From NCBI RefSeq assembly GCF_018263855.1, contig NZ_CP073318.1, forward strand, positions 10,912,001 through 10,976,000: DNA of 64,000 nt, written 5' to 3'. This document shows, piece by piece, positions 35,598-44,586 of this stretch. The notes beneath the pieces are model-generated. The model was not told the origin of the DNA and made no database searches. It saw nothing but the letters and a program-made list of their open reading frames with translations. The translations under genes and the position numbers were made by a program. How positions within the stretch are numbered: the first letter of the stretch is position 1; each line of letters begins with the position of its first letter. Source of the DNA: Kutzneria sp. CA-103260. Lineage in GTDB: Bacteria > Actinomycetota > Actinomycetes > Mycobacteriales > Pseudonocardiaceae.

Positions 35598-36153
35598 CGA
35601 CGACCTGATCCTCGACGCCGCCGTCGGCGAACTGCGGACCTACGGCCTGCGCCGCACCAGCGTGGACAACGTGGCGCGGCGCGCGGGGCTGTCGCGGGCG
35701 ACCGTGTACCGGCGGTTCGAGAACAAGAACGTGCTGGTCCAGGCGGCCCTGGTGCGGGAGAGCGCCCGGTTCTTCGGGGAGATCGTGGCGGCCATCGGCC
35801 CGCTGCCGACCGTGGAGGAGCGCCTCGTCGAGGGCTTTGTGGTGGGGCTGCGCATGGTGCGGACCGACGCGCTGCTGACCCGGCTGCTGGTCAGCGACCC
35901 CGAGGAGTTGGTGCCGTACCTGACGTTGCGTGGCGCCGGCGTGATCGCCGCGGCCAGCGAGTTCCTGGTCGAGCAGTACCGCGAGGCCGCCGGGCCGCCG
36001 CTGGGCGAGGGGCGGGATCCGCGGGTGCTGGCCGAGATGTTGGTGCGGCTGGCGATCTCGTTCACCCTGACCCCGAGCGGTGTGGTCGCGGTCGACGACG
36101 ACGCCGAGGTGCGGCGGTTCGCGGCCGCCTACCTGGCCCCACTCTTGTCCTGA
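35587..36153 (+). CDS. TetR-family transcriptional regulator
   Basis: A 188-residue regulator with an N-terminal HTH (TSVDNVARRAGLSRATVYRRFENKNVLVQ; key residues VARRAGLSRATVYRRF) and a small helical effector domain. GTG at 35587 overlaps the DUF2236 gene by 11 bases and has GAGGG seven bases upstream; a TTG two codons earlier is possible. Location inside the DUF2236-monooxygenase set suggests local control of it and perhaps of fadD. Confidence 0.85.
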   Translation: MPVDDDLILDAAVGELRTYGLRRTSVDNVARRAGLSRATVYRRFENKNVLVQAALVRESARFFGEIVAAIGPLPTVEERLVEGFVVGLRMVRTDALLTRLLVSDPEELVPYLTLRGAGVIAAASEFLVEQYREAAGPPLGEGRDPRVLAEMLVRLAISFTLTPSGVVAVDDDAEVRRFAAAYLAPLLS

Positions 36154-36206
36154 CGGGGCCGGCCGCGCGAGGCTGGCGGTTCGATCACCGGGCGAGGGGA
36201 GCGGGC

Positions 36207-37532
36207 ATGGCCGAGGTGTGCGTCATCGGGGCCGGGTCGTCGGGCATTGCCGCGTGCCAGGTGCTGCACGAGCGCGGCATCCCGTTCGACTGCTTCGAGA
36301 CCGGGTCGCAGATCGGCGGGAACTGGCGCTACCTCAACGACAACGGCATGTCCTCGGCGTACCGGACGCTGCACATCAACACCTCGACCCGGCAGATGCA
36401 GTACGCCAGCTACCCGATGCCGGCCGAATTGCCGGCCTACCCCAACCACTTCCAGATCGCCCGCTACTTCGACGACTACGTGGACCACTTCGGCTTCCGC
36501 GACCAGATCTCCTTCCGCACCGAGGTGACGGCCGTGGTGCCGCGCGACGGCGGCTACGACGTGACGGTCCGCGACCGGGAGTCCGGCGCCGAGCGGACCC
36601 AGCCTTACCGCTCGGTCCTGGTGGCCAACGGCCATCACTGGGATCCGCGCTGGCCGGAACCGGACTTCCCCGGCACGTTCACCGGCGAGCGGGTGCACTC
36701 GCACTTCTACAAGACGTTCGATCCCTATGCGGGCAAACGGGTTCTGGTGCTGGGCATCGGCAATTCGGCCTGTGACATCGCGGTCGAGCTGTCCCGGGTC
36801 GCCGACCGGACCCTGCTGGCCATGCGCCGCAGCGCCCACGTGCTGCCGAAGTTCCTGTTCGGCGTGCCGACCGATCACCTGACGACCTCGCCGATCGCCC
36901 GTGTTCCCCTGTGGCTGCAACGACTTTCCGTGCGAACACTGCTCGCCCTGAGTCGGGGCAAGGTGACCAGCTACGGGCTGCCCAAGCCGGACCACAAGGT
37001 GCTGTCGGCCCATCCGACCGTCTCCGACGACATCCTCACCCGCGTCGGCCACGGCGACATCACGGTGAAACCGAACATCGCCCGGTTCGACGGCTCCTTC
37101 GTGGAGTTCGCCGACGGCAGCCGCGAGGAGGTCGACACCGTCGTCTACTGCACCGGCTACCGGATCACGTTCCCGTTCCTGGCCGACGACATCGTGCCGA
37201 CCACGGACAACGAGGTGGCGCTCTACCAACGAGTTGTGCCGCCGGACCATCCCGGGCTGTACTTCCTGGGGCTGATCCAGCCGCTGGGGGCGATCATGCC
37301 GCTGGCCGAGGCCCAGGCCCACTGGATCGCCGACCTGATCACCGGCGCGGCCCGGCTGCCGTCGGCGGCCGAGATGGACCGGGAGATCCGGAGCTACCGG
37401 GAGCGGATCAGCCGCCGGTACGTCGCGTCCAAGCGTCACACGATCGAGGTGGACTTCCAGGAGTACCTGGCCGATCTGAAACGGCTCCGCCGTATGTTAC
37501 CGTCCAGTAAGTTGACTGGCACGGGGAGCTGA
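36207..37532 (+). CDS. flavin-containing monooxygenase
   Basis: A 441-residue FMO-class enzyme. The FAD motif GAGSSG (8-13), the FMO fingerprint FTGERVHSHFY (158-168, consensus FxGxxxHxxxY), the NADPH motif GIGNSA (183-188) and YCTGY near residue 315 are all present. It would insert one oxygen atom into a soft nucleophile or carry out a Baeyer-Villiger reaction with NADPH and O2. ATG with GAGGGGAG upstream. The crotonase gene begins one base after its stop, so they form one operon. Confidence 0.9.
   Translation: MAEVCVIGAGSSGIAACQVLHERGIPFDCFETGSQIGGNWRYLNDNGMSSAYRTLHINTSTRQMQYASYPMPAELPAYPNHFQIARYFDDYVDHFGFRDQISFRTEVTAVVPRDGGYDVTVRDRESGAERTQPYRSVLVANGHHWDPRWPEPDFPGTFTGERVHSHFYKTFDPYAGKRVLVLGIGNSACDIAVELSRVADRTLLAMRRSAHVLPKFLFGVPTDHLTTSPIARVPLWLQRLSVRTLLALSRGKVTSYGLPKPDHKVLSAHPTVSDDILTRVGHGDITVKPNIARFDGSFVEFADGSREEVDTVVYCTGYRITFPFLADDIVPTTDNEVALYQRVVPPDHPGLYFLGLIQPLGAIMPLAEAQAHWIADLITGAARLPSAAEMDREIRSYRERISRRYVASKRHTIEVDFQEYLADLKRLRRMLPSSKLTGTGS
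37500..37524. promoter_or_regulatory. inverted repeat before the crotonase gene
   Basis: CCGT-CCAGT-N6-ACTGG-N1-ACGG spans the end of the monooxygenase gene and ends 9 bases before the crotonase ATG. It overlaps the region of that gene's ribosome site. It may be a TetR-type operator or an RNA hairpin that moderates translation. Confidence 0.35.
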
Positions 37533-37533
37533 G

Positions 37534-38358
37534 ATGGATCAGTTGGTGTCGCTGAGCGTCAAGACGACCGGGCACGTGGCCGAGGTGACGCTGCTCGGCC
37601 CGGGCAAGGGCAACGCGATGGGTCCGGACTTCTGGCGCGAGCTGCCCGAGGTGTTCGGCGCGCTGGACGCCGACCCGCAGGTCAGGGCCATCGTGCTGAC
37701 CGGCGGCGGGGCCAACTTCTCCTACGGGCTGGACCTGCCGGCCATGATGCCGAGCTGGGCCGAGCTGCTGGGCTCCGACCCGGCGCTGGCCGAGCCGCGC
37801 ACCCGGTTCCTGCACGACCTGCGCCGCCTGCAGAACTCCGTCACCGCCGTCGCGGCCTGCCGCAAGCCGGTGATCGCGGCCGTCTCCGGCTGGTGCATCG
37901 GCGGCGGTGTGGACGTCATCTCCGCCGCCGACATCCGGCTGGCCTCCGCCGACGCCAAGTTCAGCGTCCGCGAGGTGAAGGTGGCCATCGTCGCCGACCT
38001 GGGCAGCCTGCAGCGGCTGGTCGGCATCATCGGCGAGGGCCACCTGCGCGAGCTGGCCTTCTCCGGCCGGGACATCGACGCCAAGCGGGCCGAGAAGATC
38101 AACCTGGTCAACGACGTCTACGAGACGCAGGACGACGTGCTGGCGGCGGCCCGCGAGCTGGCCGAGGAGATCGCCGCCAACCCGCCGCTGGTCGTGCAGG
38201 GCGTGAAGGACGTGCTCGACACCGCCCGCGCCCCGCAGGTCGCCGCTGGGCTGCGCTACGTCGGCGCCTGGAACTCCGCGTTCCTGCCGTCCAAGGACCT
38301 CGGCGAGGCGGCGCAGGCCTTCTTCGAGCGCCGCCCCCCGAAGTTCAGCGGCGAGTGA
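37534..38358 (+). CDS. crotonase, probable delta3,5-delta2,4-dienoyl-CoA isomerase
   Basis: A 274-residue crotonase-fold protein. The oxyanion segments ANFSYGLDL and WCIGGGVDVISAAD are present. Asp127 (GGGVDV), Glu147 and Asp155 (EVKVAIVAD) match the three acidic residues of mammalian dienoyl-CoA isomerase with the same spacing of eight between Glu and Asp, whereas enoyl-CoA hydratases use two Glu. This favours isomerisation of 3,5-dienoyl-CoA from unsaturated fatty acids with odd double bonds. ATG with GGGGAG upstream. Final gene of the monooxygenase operon. Confidence 0.82.
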   Translation: MDQLVSLSVKTTGHVAEVTLLGPGKGNAMGPDFWRELPEVFGALDADPQVRAIVLTGGGANFSYGLDLPAMMPSWAELLGSDPALAEPRTRFLHDLRRLQNSVTAVAACRKPVIAAVSGWCIGGGVDVISAADIRLASADAKFSVREVKVAIVADLGSLQRLVGIIGEGHLRELAFSGRDIDAKRAEKINLVNDVYETQDDVLAAARELAEEIAANPPLVVQGVKDVLDTARAPQVAAGLRYVGAWNSAFLPSKDLGEAAQAFFERRPPKFSGE

Positions 38359-38360
38359 CA

Positions 38361-38417
38361 ACGCTCGGAGGGGGGCTTTACCTGCATCCAACGCAGGTAA
38401 AGCCCCCTTCCCAGCGT
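38361..38417. terminator. 57-base hairpin after the crotonase gene
   Basis: Main stem GGGGGCTTTACCTGC (38371-38385) with GCAGGTAAAGCCCCC (38393-38407), seven-base loop ATCCAAC; outer ACGCT/AGCGT extend it. It starts two bases after the stop and lies between convergent genes. Same design as the hairpins at 31088 and 53973. Confidence 0.8.
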
Positions 38418-38425
38418 CAAAGGGG

Positions 38426-38836
38426 TCAGCCGTTGCGGTCGGGGCCGGCCTTGTCCAGGCTGATCCGGACCAGCACGCGCTGGTCGCGGACCATCGCCGC
38501 CCGGTAGTCGTCCCAGTCCGGGTGCTCGCCGGACACCCGGCGGTAGTACTCGACCAGGCCGTCCATCGCCTCCGGCAGGTGCACCACCGACGCCGTGCCC
38601 TCGACCTGGATCCAGCGGCCGAAGAACTCGTCCGGCAGCACGCACACCGCCACCCGCGGCTGGCGCAGGATGTGCTTGAGTTTGTACGCGGTCTCCCGGG
38701 TGCTGATCACCACGTAGCCCTCGTCGTCCACGTCGACCGTCACCGGCGACATCTGCGTCGAGCCGTCGGCCCGGGTGGTGGCCAGCACCGCCCGGTGCTG
38801 GGTGCGGATCACGTCCCTGGCGGCGTCCAGATCCAT
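38426..38836 (-). CDS. PPOX-class F420-dependent oxidoreductase-like protein
   Basis: A 136-residue split-beta-barrel protein of the pyridoxamine-phosphate-oxidase fold, in the TIGR03618-like group that binds F420 in Actinobacteria. Motifs: HRAVLATTRADGSTQMSPVTV at the start, KLKHILRQPRVAVCV, and WIQVEGTA. It reduces or oxidises an unknown substrate. ATG with GGGAGGGA upstream. Single gene convergent with the crotonase operon. Confidence 0.85.
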   Translation of the reverse strand: MDLDAARDVIRTQHRAVLATTRADGSTQMSPVTVDVDDEGYVVISTRETAYKLKHILRQPRVAVCVLPDEFFGRWIQVEGTASVVHLPEAMDGLVEYYRRVSGEHPDWDDYRAAMVRDQRVLVRISLDKAGPDRNG

Positions 38837-38893
38837 GCGGTCCCTCCCTGAGTGTGTGACGGCTGCAACCGCCCCGGCCCGGGCCGCATTCCC

Positions 38894-40534
38894 CTAACCG
38901 GCCAGCGCCTGCGACACGACGTCCCGGGCCTCCTGCTGGATCCGGGCCAGGTGCTCGTCGCCCTGGAAGCTCTCCGCGTAGATCTTGTACACGTCCTCGG
39001 TGCCGGACGGCCGGGCGGCGAACCAGCCCGACTCGGTGGTGACCTTGAGGCCGCCGATGGCCGCGCCGTTGCCGGGGGCCGAGGTCAGCCGGCTGGTGAT
39101 CGGCTCGCCGGCCAGCTCGGTCGCGGTGACGGCCTCGGGCGAGAGCTTGGACAGCTTGGCCTTCTCCTCCCGGGTGGCCGGGGCGTCGACGCGGGCGTAG
39201 CTCGGCGCGCCGAACTCGCCGACCAGTTCGGCGTAGCGCTGGCTGGGCGTCTTGCCGGTGCCGGCGGTGATCTCCGCGGCCAGCAGGCAGAGCAGCAGCC
39301 CGTCCTTGTCGGTGGTCCAGACGCTGCCGTCGCGGCGCAGGAACGAGGCGCCGGCGCTCTCCTCGCCGCCGAACGCGACGGAGCCGTCGAGCAGGCCGGG
39401 CACGAACCACTTGAAGCCCACCGGCACCTCGACCAGCCGTCGGCCCAGGCTCGCGGTCACCCGGTCGATCATGGAGGAGCTGACCAGCGTCTTGCCCACG
39501 GCGGCGTCGGCCGACCAGCCGTCCCGGTGCCGGTACAGGTAGTCCACCGCGACGGCCAGGAAGTGGTTGGGGTTGAGCAGGCCGGCGTCCGGGGTGACGA
39601 TGCCGTGCCGGTCGGAGTCGGCGTCGTTGCCGGTGGCCAGGTCGAACTCGGCCCGCCGGCTGATCAGCGAGGCCATCGCGTTGGGGGAGGAGCAGTCCAT
39701 CCGGATCTTGCCGTCCCAGTCCAGCGTCATGAACCGGAAAGTGGCGTCCACCAAGGGATTCACCACGGTCATGTCGAGCTTGTACCGGTCGGCGATCTCG
39801 CCCCAGTAGGCGACGCTGGCCCCGCCCAGCGGGTCCGCGCCGATGCGCAGGCCGGACGAGCGGATCACGTCCAGGTCGACGGCCGTCGGCAGGGCGCTGA
39901 CGTAGGCGTCGAGGAAGTCGTAGGTGCCGGTGGTCTCGGCGGCCAGCGCCTTCGCGTAGGTCACCCGCTTCACGCCGCTGAGTCCGGTCGCCAGCAACTC
40001 GTTGGCCCGGTCCTGGATCCAGCGCGTCACGTCGGTGTCAGCCGGGCCACCATTGGGCGGGTTGTACTTGAAACCGCCATCACGTGGGGGATTGTGCGAC
40101 GGCGTGATGACCACCCCGTCGGCCTTGTCGCCGCCGTTCTCGTTGTGCGCCAAGATCGCCCGCGACAGCGCCGGGGTGGGCGTGTAGCCGTCCCGGCTGT
40201 CGATCAGCACCCGCACGCCGTTGGCCGCGAACACCTCCAGCGCGCTCACGAACGCCGGCTCCGACAGGGCGTGCGTGTCCTTGCCCAGGAACAGCGGCCC
40301 GGTGATGCCCTGCCCGGCGCGGTACTCGCAGATCGCCTGGCTGGTGGCCAGGATGTGGTCCTCGTTGAAGGCGGTCGACAGCGACGAGCCGCGGTGGCCG
40401 GAGGTGCCGAACGCGACCCGCTGCTCAGGCACGGACGGGTCCGGGTGCTCGGCGTAGTAAGCCGTCACGAGCTTGGCCAGGTCGACCAGATCGGACGGCT
40501 CCGCGGGCAGTCCGGCCCTGGGGTGCACCGACAT
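38894..40534 (-). CDS. pgm: phosphoglucomutase (alpha-D-glucose phosphate-specific)
   Basis: A 546-residue alpha-phosphohexomutase, the length of bacterial Pgm. The phospho-serine loop is TPSHNPP with Ser146, the N-terminal substrate motif is FGTSGHRG (42-49), the Mg loop is NDADSDRHG, and the sugar loop GGEESAG and phosphate loop RPSGTED complete the four family signatures. It interconverts glucose 1- and 6-phosphate for glycogen, trehalose and cell-envelope sugar supply. ATG with GAGGAGGAG upstream. Divergent from a LacI-type regulator (120-base gap). Confidence 0.96.
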   Translation of the reverse strand: MSVHPRAGLPAEPSDLVDLAKLVTAYYAEHPDPSVPEQRVAFGTSGHRGSSLSTAFNEDHILATSQAICEYRAGQGITGPLFLGKDTHALSEPAFVSALEVFAANGVRVLIDSRDGYTPTPALSRAILAHNENGGDKADGVVITPSHNPPRDGGFKYNPPNGGPADTDVTRWIQDRANELLATGLSGVKRVTYAKALAAETTGTYDFLDAYVSALPTAVDLDVIRSSGLRIGADPLGGASVAYWGEIADRYKLDMTVVNPLVDATFRFMTLDWDGKIRMDCSSPNAMASLISRRAEFDLATGNDADSDRHGIVTPDAGLLNPNHFLAVAVDYLYRHRDGWSADAAVGKTLVSSSMIDRVTASLGRRLVEVPVGFKWFVPGLLDGSVAFGGEESAGASFLRRDGSVWTTDKDGLLLCLLAAEITAGTGKTPSQRYAELVGEFGAPSYARVDAPATREEKAKLSKLSPEAVTATELAGEPITSRLTSAPGNGAAIGGLKVTTESGWFAARPSGTEDVYKIYAESFQGDEHLARIQQEARDVVSQALAG

Positions 40535-40654
40535 CCGGGCTCCTCCTCGATAGGTGGCTGATCGGCGGCGGCATTGTCTCACCCTGACGGCGGTGTTCCA
40601 CCGGGCCCGGATGCAATCAGGTAACTCATGGGGAAAACCGCCGAGGAAGGACGC

Positions 40655-41653
40655 ATGAGTAGACCTGGACGCCGTGGCCGAGCGACCATCGAGGACGTCG
40701 CGAAACTGGCGGGGGTGTCGCGGCAGACCGTCTCCCGGGCGGTCAACGACATGTCCGAGATAACGCCGTCCACCAAGCAGCGGGTGCTGGACGCGGTGCG
40801 CACCCTGGGCTACCGGCCCAGCCGGTTCGCCCGCGGACTGGTCAAGCAGGACACCACCACCATCGGCCTGATCGTCTCCGACCTGGTCAACCCGTTCTTC
40901 CCGGAGGTCGCCGCCGGCGTGCTGGCCGCCGCCGAGCACCGCGGCTGGCACGTGGTCGTGTGCGACACCCAGTATTCGCTGGAACGGGAGCTAGCAGCGC
41001 TGGAAGTGCTGTCGCACCAAGCCGACGCGATCGTCGGCTACCTCGGCAATCCCGACGACGAGCTGGAGCGGCACGCCGGCGGGGTGCCGCTGGTGCTGCT
41101 GGAGCGGCCCAGCACCTCGTCGCGGCTGGGGTCGGTGCGCATCGACATCGAGGGCGGCCTGCTGGCCGGGATGCGGCACCTGGTGTCCGCGGGGCATCAC
41201 CGGATCGGCATGCTCGACGGCGCGCCCTACCCGTCGCAGAGCGGGCGGCGCCGGCACTACCTGGCGGTGGCGCGGGAACTGGGCCTGGCCGTCGACGAGA
41301 ACTGGATCTTCGACTGCGACCACTCGGTGGCCGGCGGCGCTACCGCGATGGCGTCGCTGCTCGGGGCCCATCCCGACGTGACGGCGGTGTTCGCCTTCAA
41401 CGACCTGGTGGCCATCGGCGCCGTGCGGGCCGCTCGCGACCTCGGGCGGCAGGTGCCGGCCGACTGCGCCGTGATCGGCTTCGACGGGCTGGAGCTGGGG
41501 GAGCTGGTCGACCCGCCGCTGACCACGCTGCACATCGACAAGCGCCGCATCGGCGAGCTGGCCGTGGAGCAGGTGGGGCTGATCCTGGCCGAGCAGCCGA
41601 CCACGCACTGGCCGGTCGTGCGCCCAAGACTGGTGATTCGTCGCTCAGCGTGA
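40655..41653 (+). CDS. LacI-family transcriptional regulator
   Basis: A 332-residue LacI/GalR protein with HTH TIEDVAKLAGVSRQTVSRAVN, hinge PSRFARGLVKQ, and a sugar-sensing domain ending in FDGLELGELVDPPLTTLH. ATG at 40655 preferred because GAGGAAGG lies just upstream; ATG at 40628 in frame is weaker. Divergent from pgm, but no clear AACCGGTT-type operator is visible in the gap, so its targets may be elsewhere. Confidence 0.88.
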   Translation: MSRPGRRGRATIEDVAKLAGVSRQTVSRAVNDMSEITPSTKQRVLDAVRTLGYRPSRFARGLVKQDTTTIGLIVSDLVNPFFPEVAAGVLAAAEHRGWHVVVCDTQYSLERELAALEVLSHQADAIVGYLGNPDDELERHAGGVPLVLLERPSTSSRLGSVRIDIEGGLLAGMRHLVSAGHHRIGMLDGAPYPSQSGRRRHYLAVARELGLAVDENWIFDCDHSVAGGATAMASLLGAHPDVTAVFAFNDLVAIGAVRAARDLGRQVPADCAVIGFDGLELGELVDPPLTTLHIDKRRIGELAVEQVGLILAEQPTTHWPVVRPRLVIRRSA

Positions 41654-41702
41654 CGGTACGGCTTGATCGGGACCGGGGCTGGTAGGGCATAGTCGTCGGT
41701 CT

Positions 41703-44141
41703 ATGAGGCACGTGTTCGACGCCGTGCTCGATCGGTTCTCCGCGGCCGATCCGGGCACGCTCCGGCTCAGGCAGGCGATCCGCACGGCGGCGAGCGTCGT
41801 GCTGGCGATCGCCGCGCTGGCGCTGCTCGGCCTGCCCATCACGACGATCATGCTCGGCACCATCGTGGCGATGATGTCGGCGATGTCGGTCAACGACAAG
41901 ACGGCGCGGGCCAAGGCGATCACGTTCCTGCTGCTGCCGGTGTCGGCTGTCGTCTCGATCGGCGCCGGCGCCCTGCTGTCGCCGTGGCCGCTGGTCGGCG
42001 ACGGAGCGTTCCTTGTGATCATCTTCGTGGCCGTCTACCTGCGGCGATACGCCCCGCGTGGCTTCGCCGTCGGCATGGTCGCGTTCATGGTGTTCTTCTT
42101 CTCGCTGTTCATCCACGCCACCGTCGAGCAGCTGCCGCAGCTGCTGTTCGCGGTGGTGGTGGCGCTGTGCTGCTCGGCGCTGTCCCATTTCGTGCTGGTG
42201 CCGCGGCGACCGCGGCTGAACCTGCGGCGCATCGTCGTCGCTTTCCGAGCCCGCCTCGCCCAGCTCGTGGACGCCGCCGCGCACCTGGTCGAGGACCCGG
42301 ACAACCGCCGCCAGGAACAGCTCCGGCGGCGGGTCGCCCGGCTGCACGAGTGCGCCCTCATGGTCGAGACCGAGCTCACCGACCTGGTCGACCCGGCCCA
42401 GTTCGACCAGTGGCAGCAGGACGTGGTGGACATCGAGCTCACCGGCGAGCGGCTGGCCATCGCCGCCCGGCGGCTGGTGGCCGGGGCCGAGATCCCCGGC
42501 GAGGTGCGGGCCGGCCTGGCCGCCGAGCTGGCCGAGCTGCGGGTGCTCGCCGGCCGGGACCCGCGGCCGGCGCTGGCCTACGAGGACGACATGTCGATCA
42601 GCCGGCTCAGCGCCATCGGCCGCCAGCTCGACGCCATGGACAACCCGCCGCACGTGACCCGGCTGCGGCGGGCGATCCGGGAACTGGCCGTCAGCATCAC
42701 CACCGCCCGGGCCGAGCTGGAGTCGGACACGCCGGCCCCGGTCGTCGAGGACGATCATGCCGGGCGGCACAGACGGGCGGACGAGGAGCCGGCGGCGGCG
42801 GTGGCTCCGGCCGAACCCCGGACCGGACTCCGGCTGACCACCCGGCAGGCGATCCAGGCCGTGATCGGGGCCGGGCTGGCCATCCTCGGCGGCGAGTTCG
42901 TGTCGACCTCGCGCTGGTACTGGGCCGTGATCACCGCGTTCCTGGTGTTCGCCAACACCACCTCCCGCGGCGACATCCTGATCCGCGGCTTCCGGCGCAC
43001 CGTCGGCACCCTGCTCGGCATCCTGGCCGGCATGGTCGCCGCCACCCTGGTCACCGGCCAGAACGCGCTGATCCTCATCCTGATCGTTGGCTGCATCAGC
43101 CTCGGCGTCTACGTCGTGCAGGTCTCCTACGGCCTGATGACGTTCTTCATGACCATGATGCTGGCCCTGCTGTACAGCCTCATCGGCACGTTCACGCCCG
43201 AGGTGCTGGTGCTGCGGCTGGAGGAGACCGTGCTCGGGGCGCTGGCCGGGGGCATCGCCGCCGTGCTGGTGCTGCCGACCAAGACCCGGACCATCATCAA
43301 GGAGGACGTCGCCGCCGTGCTGGCCGCGCTGCGCGGCTTCGTCGGAGACGCCACCGGGCTGCTGCGGGACGCCGACACCGTGGACCTCATCGACCAGTCC
43401 CGGGAGATCGACAAGAAGCTCGCCGAGCTGCGCAAGGCCGCCGAGCCCATGACCCACGTGATCAGCCCCTACCGCAACCAGCGCAGCGAGCTCCGGCACC
43501 TGCTGGCCATTCTCGGCAGCAGCGCCTACTACGTGCGGGACCTGGCCGCCAACGCCGAGCCCGCGCTGCTCGCCGCCGACGACCGGCTGCCCCGGACCAG
43601 CAGCCGCATCGCTGACAACCTGAACCGGTTGATCGCCGCGGTCGGCGGTTCGGACAACGACGGCGGCGGCGAGGTTGTCGCCGGCGACGGTCTGTCCACC
43701 CACGTGCGCCCCCGCCATCTCGCCGAAGGCGCCGTCGATTCCGATGACGCCGTGAGCCGGCGGATCATGGCCGGCTTCGACCACCTGGACGAGCTCGTGG
43801 TGGCCATGGCCCGGCCGCTGGGCCTCAGCGACGACACCGACACCGAGCCGTCGGAGGAGGTCGACCGGGTCACTTCCCGGCTGCTGGGCCAGGTCCGGGA
43901 CGGCTCCGGCCAGCCGCTGGTCGACGCCGCGCTCACCTTGGTGGACGGCAAGGGCCGGCAGGTCGGGCGGTCCGTGCCGGCCGACGACGGGCGGTTCCGG
44001 ATCGAGGTGCCGCGGAGCGGGACGTACCTGCTGATCGCGTCCAGCCCGGGCCGGCATCCCAGCGCCGATCTCGTGACCGTGCCGGCCGGGCCGGTGGAGA
44101 AGGACGTGGTGCTGGACGAGGAACGCGACGCTTGGCGGTGA
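41703..44141 (+). CDS. FUSC-family membrane protein with C-terminal carboxypeptidase-regulatory-like domain
   Basis: An 812-residue protein. Two membrane blocks of about six helices (residues ~25-165 and ~380-530) each precede a helical cytoplasmic region, the FUSC/YccS/aromatic-acid-exporter layout. An acidic/basic linker (residues ~345-375) joins the halves. Unusually, residues 727-806 form an Ig-like domain (LLGQVRDGSGQPLVDAALTL, DDGRFRIEVPRSGTYLL; key motif GxVxDxxGxPL) normally found on secreted proteins and carboxypeptidases. If the FUSC tail is cytoplasmic this domain would also be inside the cell. Its substrate is unknown. No ribosome site is seen before the ATG. Confidence 0.82.
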   Translation: MRHVFDAVLDRFSAADPGTLRLRQAIRTAASVVLAIAALALLGLPITTIMLGTIVAMMSAMSVNDKTARAKAITFLLLPVSAVVSIGAGALLSPWPLVGDGAFLVIIFVAVYLRRYAPRGFAVGMVAFMVFFFSLFIHATVEQLPQLLFAVVVALCCSALSHFVLVPRRPRLNLRRIVVAFRARLAQLVDAAAHLVEDPDNRRQEQLRRRVARLHECALMVETELTDLVDPAQFDQWQQDVVDIELTGERLAIAARRLVAGAEIPGEVRAGLAAELAELRVLAGRDPRPALAYEDDMSISRLSAIGRQLDAMDNPPHVTRLRRAIRELAVSITTARAELESDTPAPVVEDDHAGRHRRADEEPAAAVAPAEPRTGLRLTTRQAIQAVIGAGLAILGGEFVSTSRWYWAVITAFLVFANTTSRGDILIRGFRRTVGTLLGILAGMVAATLVTGQNALILILIVGCISLGVYVVQVSYGLMTFFMTMMLALLYSLIGTFTPEVLVLRLEETVLGALAGGIAAVLVLPTKTRTIIKEDVAAVLAALRGFVGDATGLLRDADTVDLIDQSREIDKKLAELRKAAEPMTHVISPYRNQRSELRHLLAILGSSAYYVRDLAANAEPALLAADDRLPRTSSRIADNLNRLIAAVGGSDNDGGGEVVAGDGLSTHVRPRHLAEGAVDSDDAVSRRIMAGFDHLDELVVAMARPLGLSDDTDTEPSEEVDRVTSRLLGQVRDGSGQPLVDAALTLVDGKGRQVGRSVPADDGRFRIEVPRSGTYLLIASSPGRHPSADLVTVPAGPVEKDVVLDEERDAWR

Positions 44142-44166
44142 GGAGTCCTCACCGCCAAGCGTCGCC
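44126..44166. terminator. 41-base perfect hairpin spanning the end of the FUSC gene
   Basis: Two 20-base arms are exact reverse complements around G44146 (arm core GCTTGGCGGTGAGGA). The left arm encodes the last codons of the FUSC gene, including its stop. It ends six bases before the convergent secreted-protein gene and probably terminates transcription in both directions. Confidence 0.75.
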
Positions 44167-44171
44167 GGTGC

Positions 44172-44432
44172 TTACCGGGCCGGCATCGCGGTGACCGGCG
44201 CGGAGCCGCCCTGGGGCGGGTTCTCGCACTTGGCCACGCTCACGCTGCCGTCCTGGTTCAGCCGGAGTTCGACGCAGTCCGGCTTGTCCTGGGGGTTGCC
44301 CGGCTTCGCCTGCCCGTACGTGCCGTGCGCGCCGGTGTCCGCGAACGCGGGGGAGGCGCCGAAGGCGATGCCGCCGACGGCGGCCAGTCCGGCGATCCCC
44401 ACGGCGAGGCGACGGCGGGTCTTGGTGGACAT
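44172..44432 (-). CDS. small secreted protein, 86 residues
   Basis: An N-terminal signal peptide (KTRRRLAVGIAGLAAVGGIAFG then SPAFA, cleavage after Ala31) leaves a mature protein of about 55 residues rich in Gly, Pro and Asn with two cysteines (DCVELRLN and AKCENPP) likely to form one disulfide. ATG with GAGGAGC upstream. No family recognised. It is divergent from a two-component system 154 bases away, which may sense the same envelope condition; that link is inference. Confidence 0.72.
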   Translation of the reverse strand: MSTKTRRRLAVGIAGLAAVGGIAFGASPAFADTGAHGTYGQAKPGNPQDKPDCVELRLNQDGSVSVAKCENPPQGGSAPVTAMPAR

Positions 44433-44586
44433 GGTTGCTCCTCGAAGGTGAGTGCTGCTTGCTGGACGGATTCAGCCAACCGGAACCCACCTTTCGAAAA
44501 GATCTCCATCGCGGCCGTCTCCGGCGGATACCTTTTCGAAACCCCGCGGCCGATAGCCTGCCCCGACCGATCGGAATGGGGAGACG

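Noticed and set aside
41397..44057. 886-codon minus-strand frame opposite the FUSC gene
   Set aside because: Gln/His/Gly-rich shadow that also crosses the LacI gene; no promoter or ribosome site.
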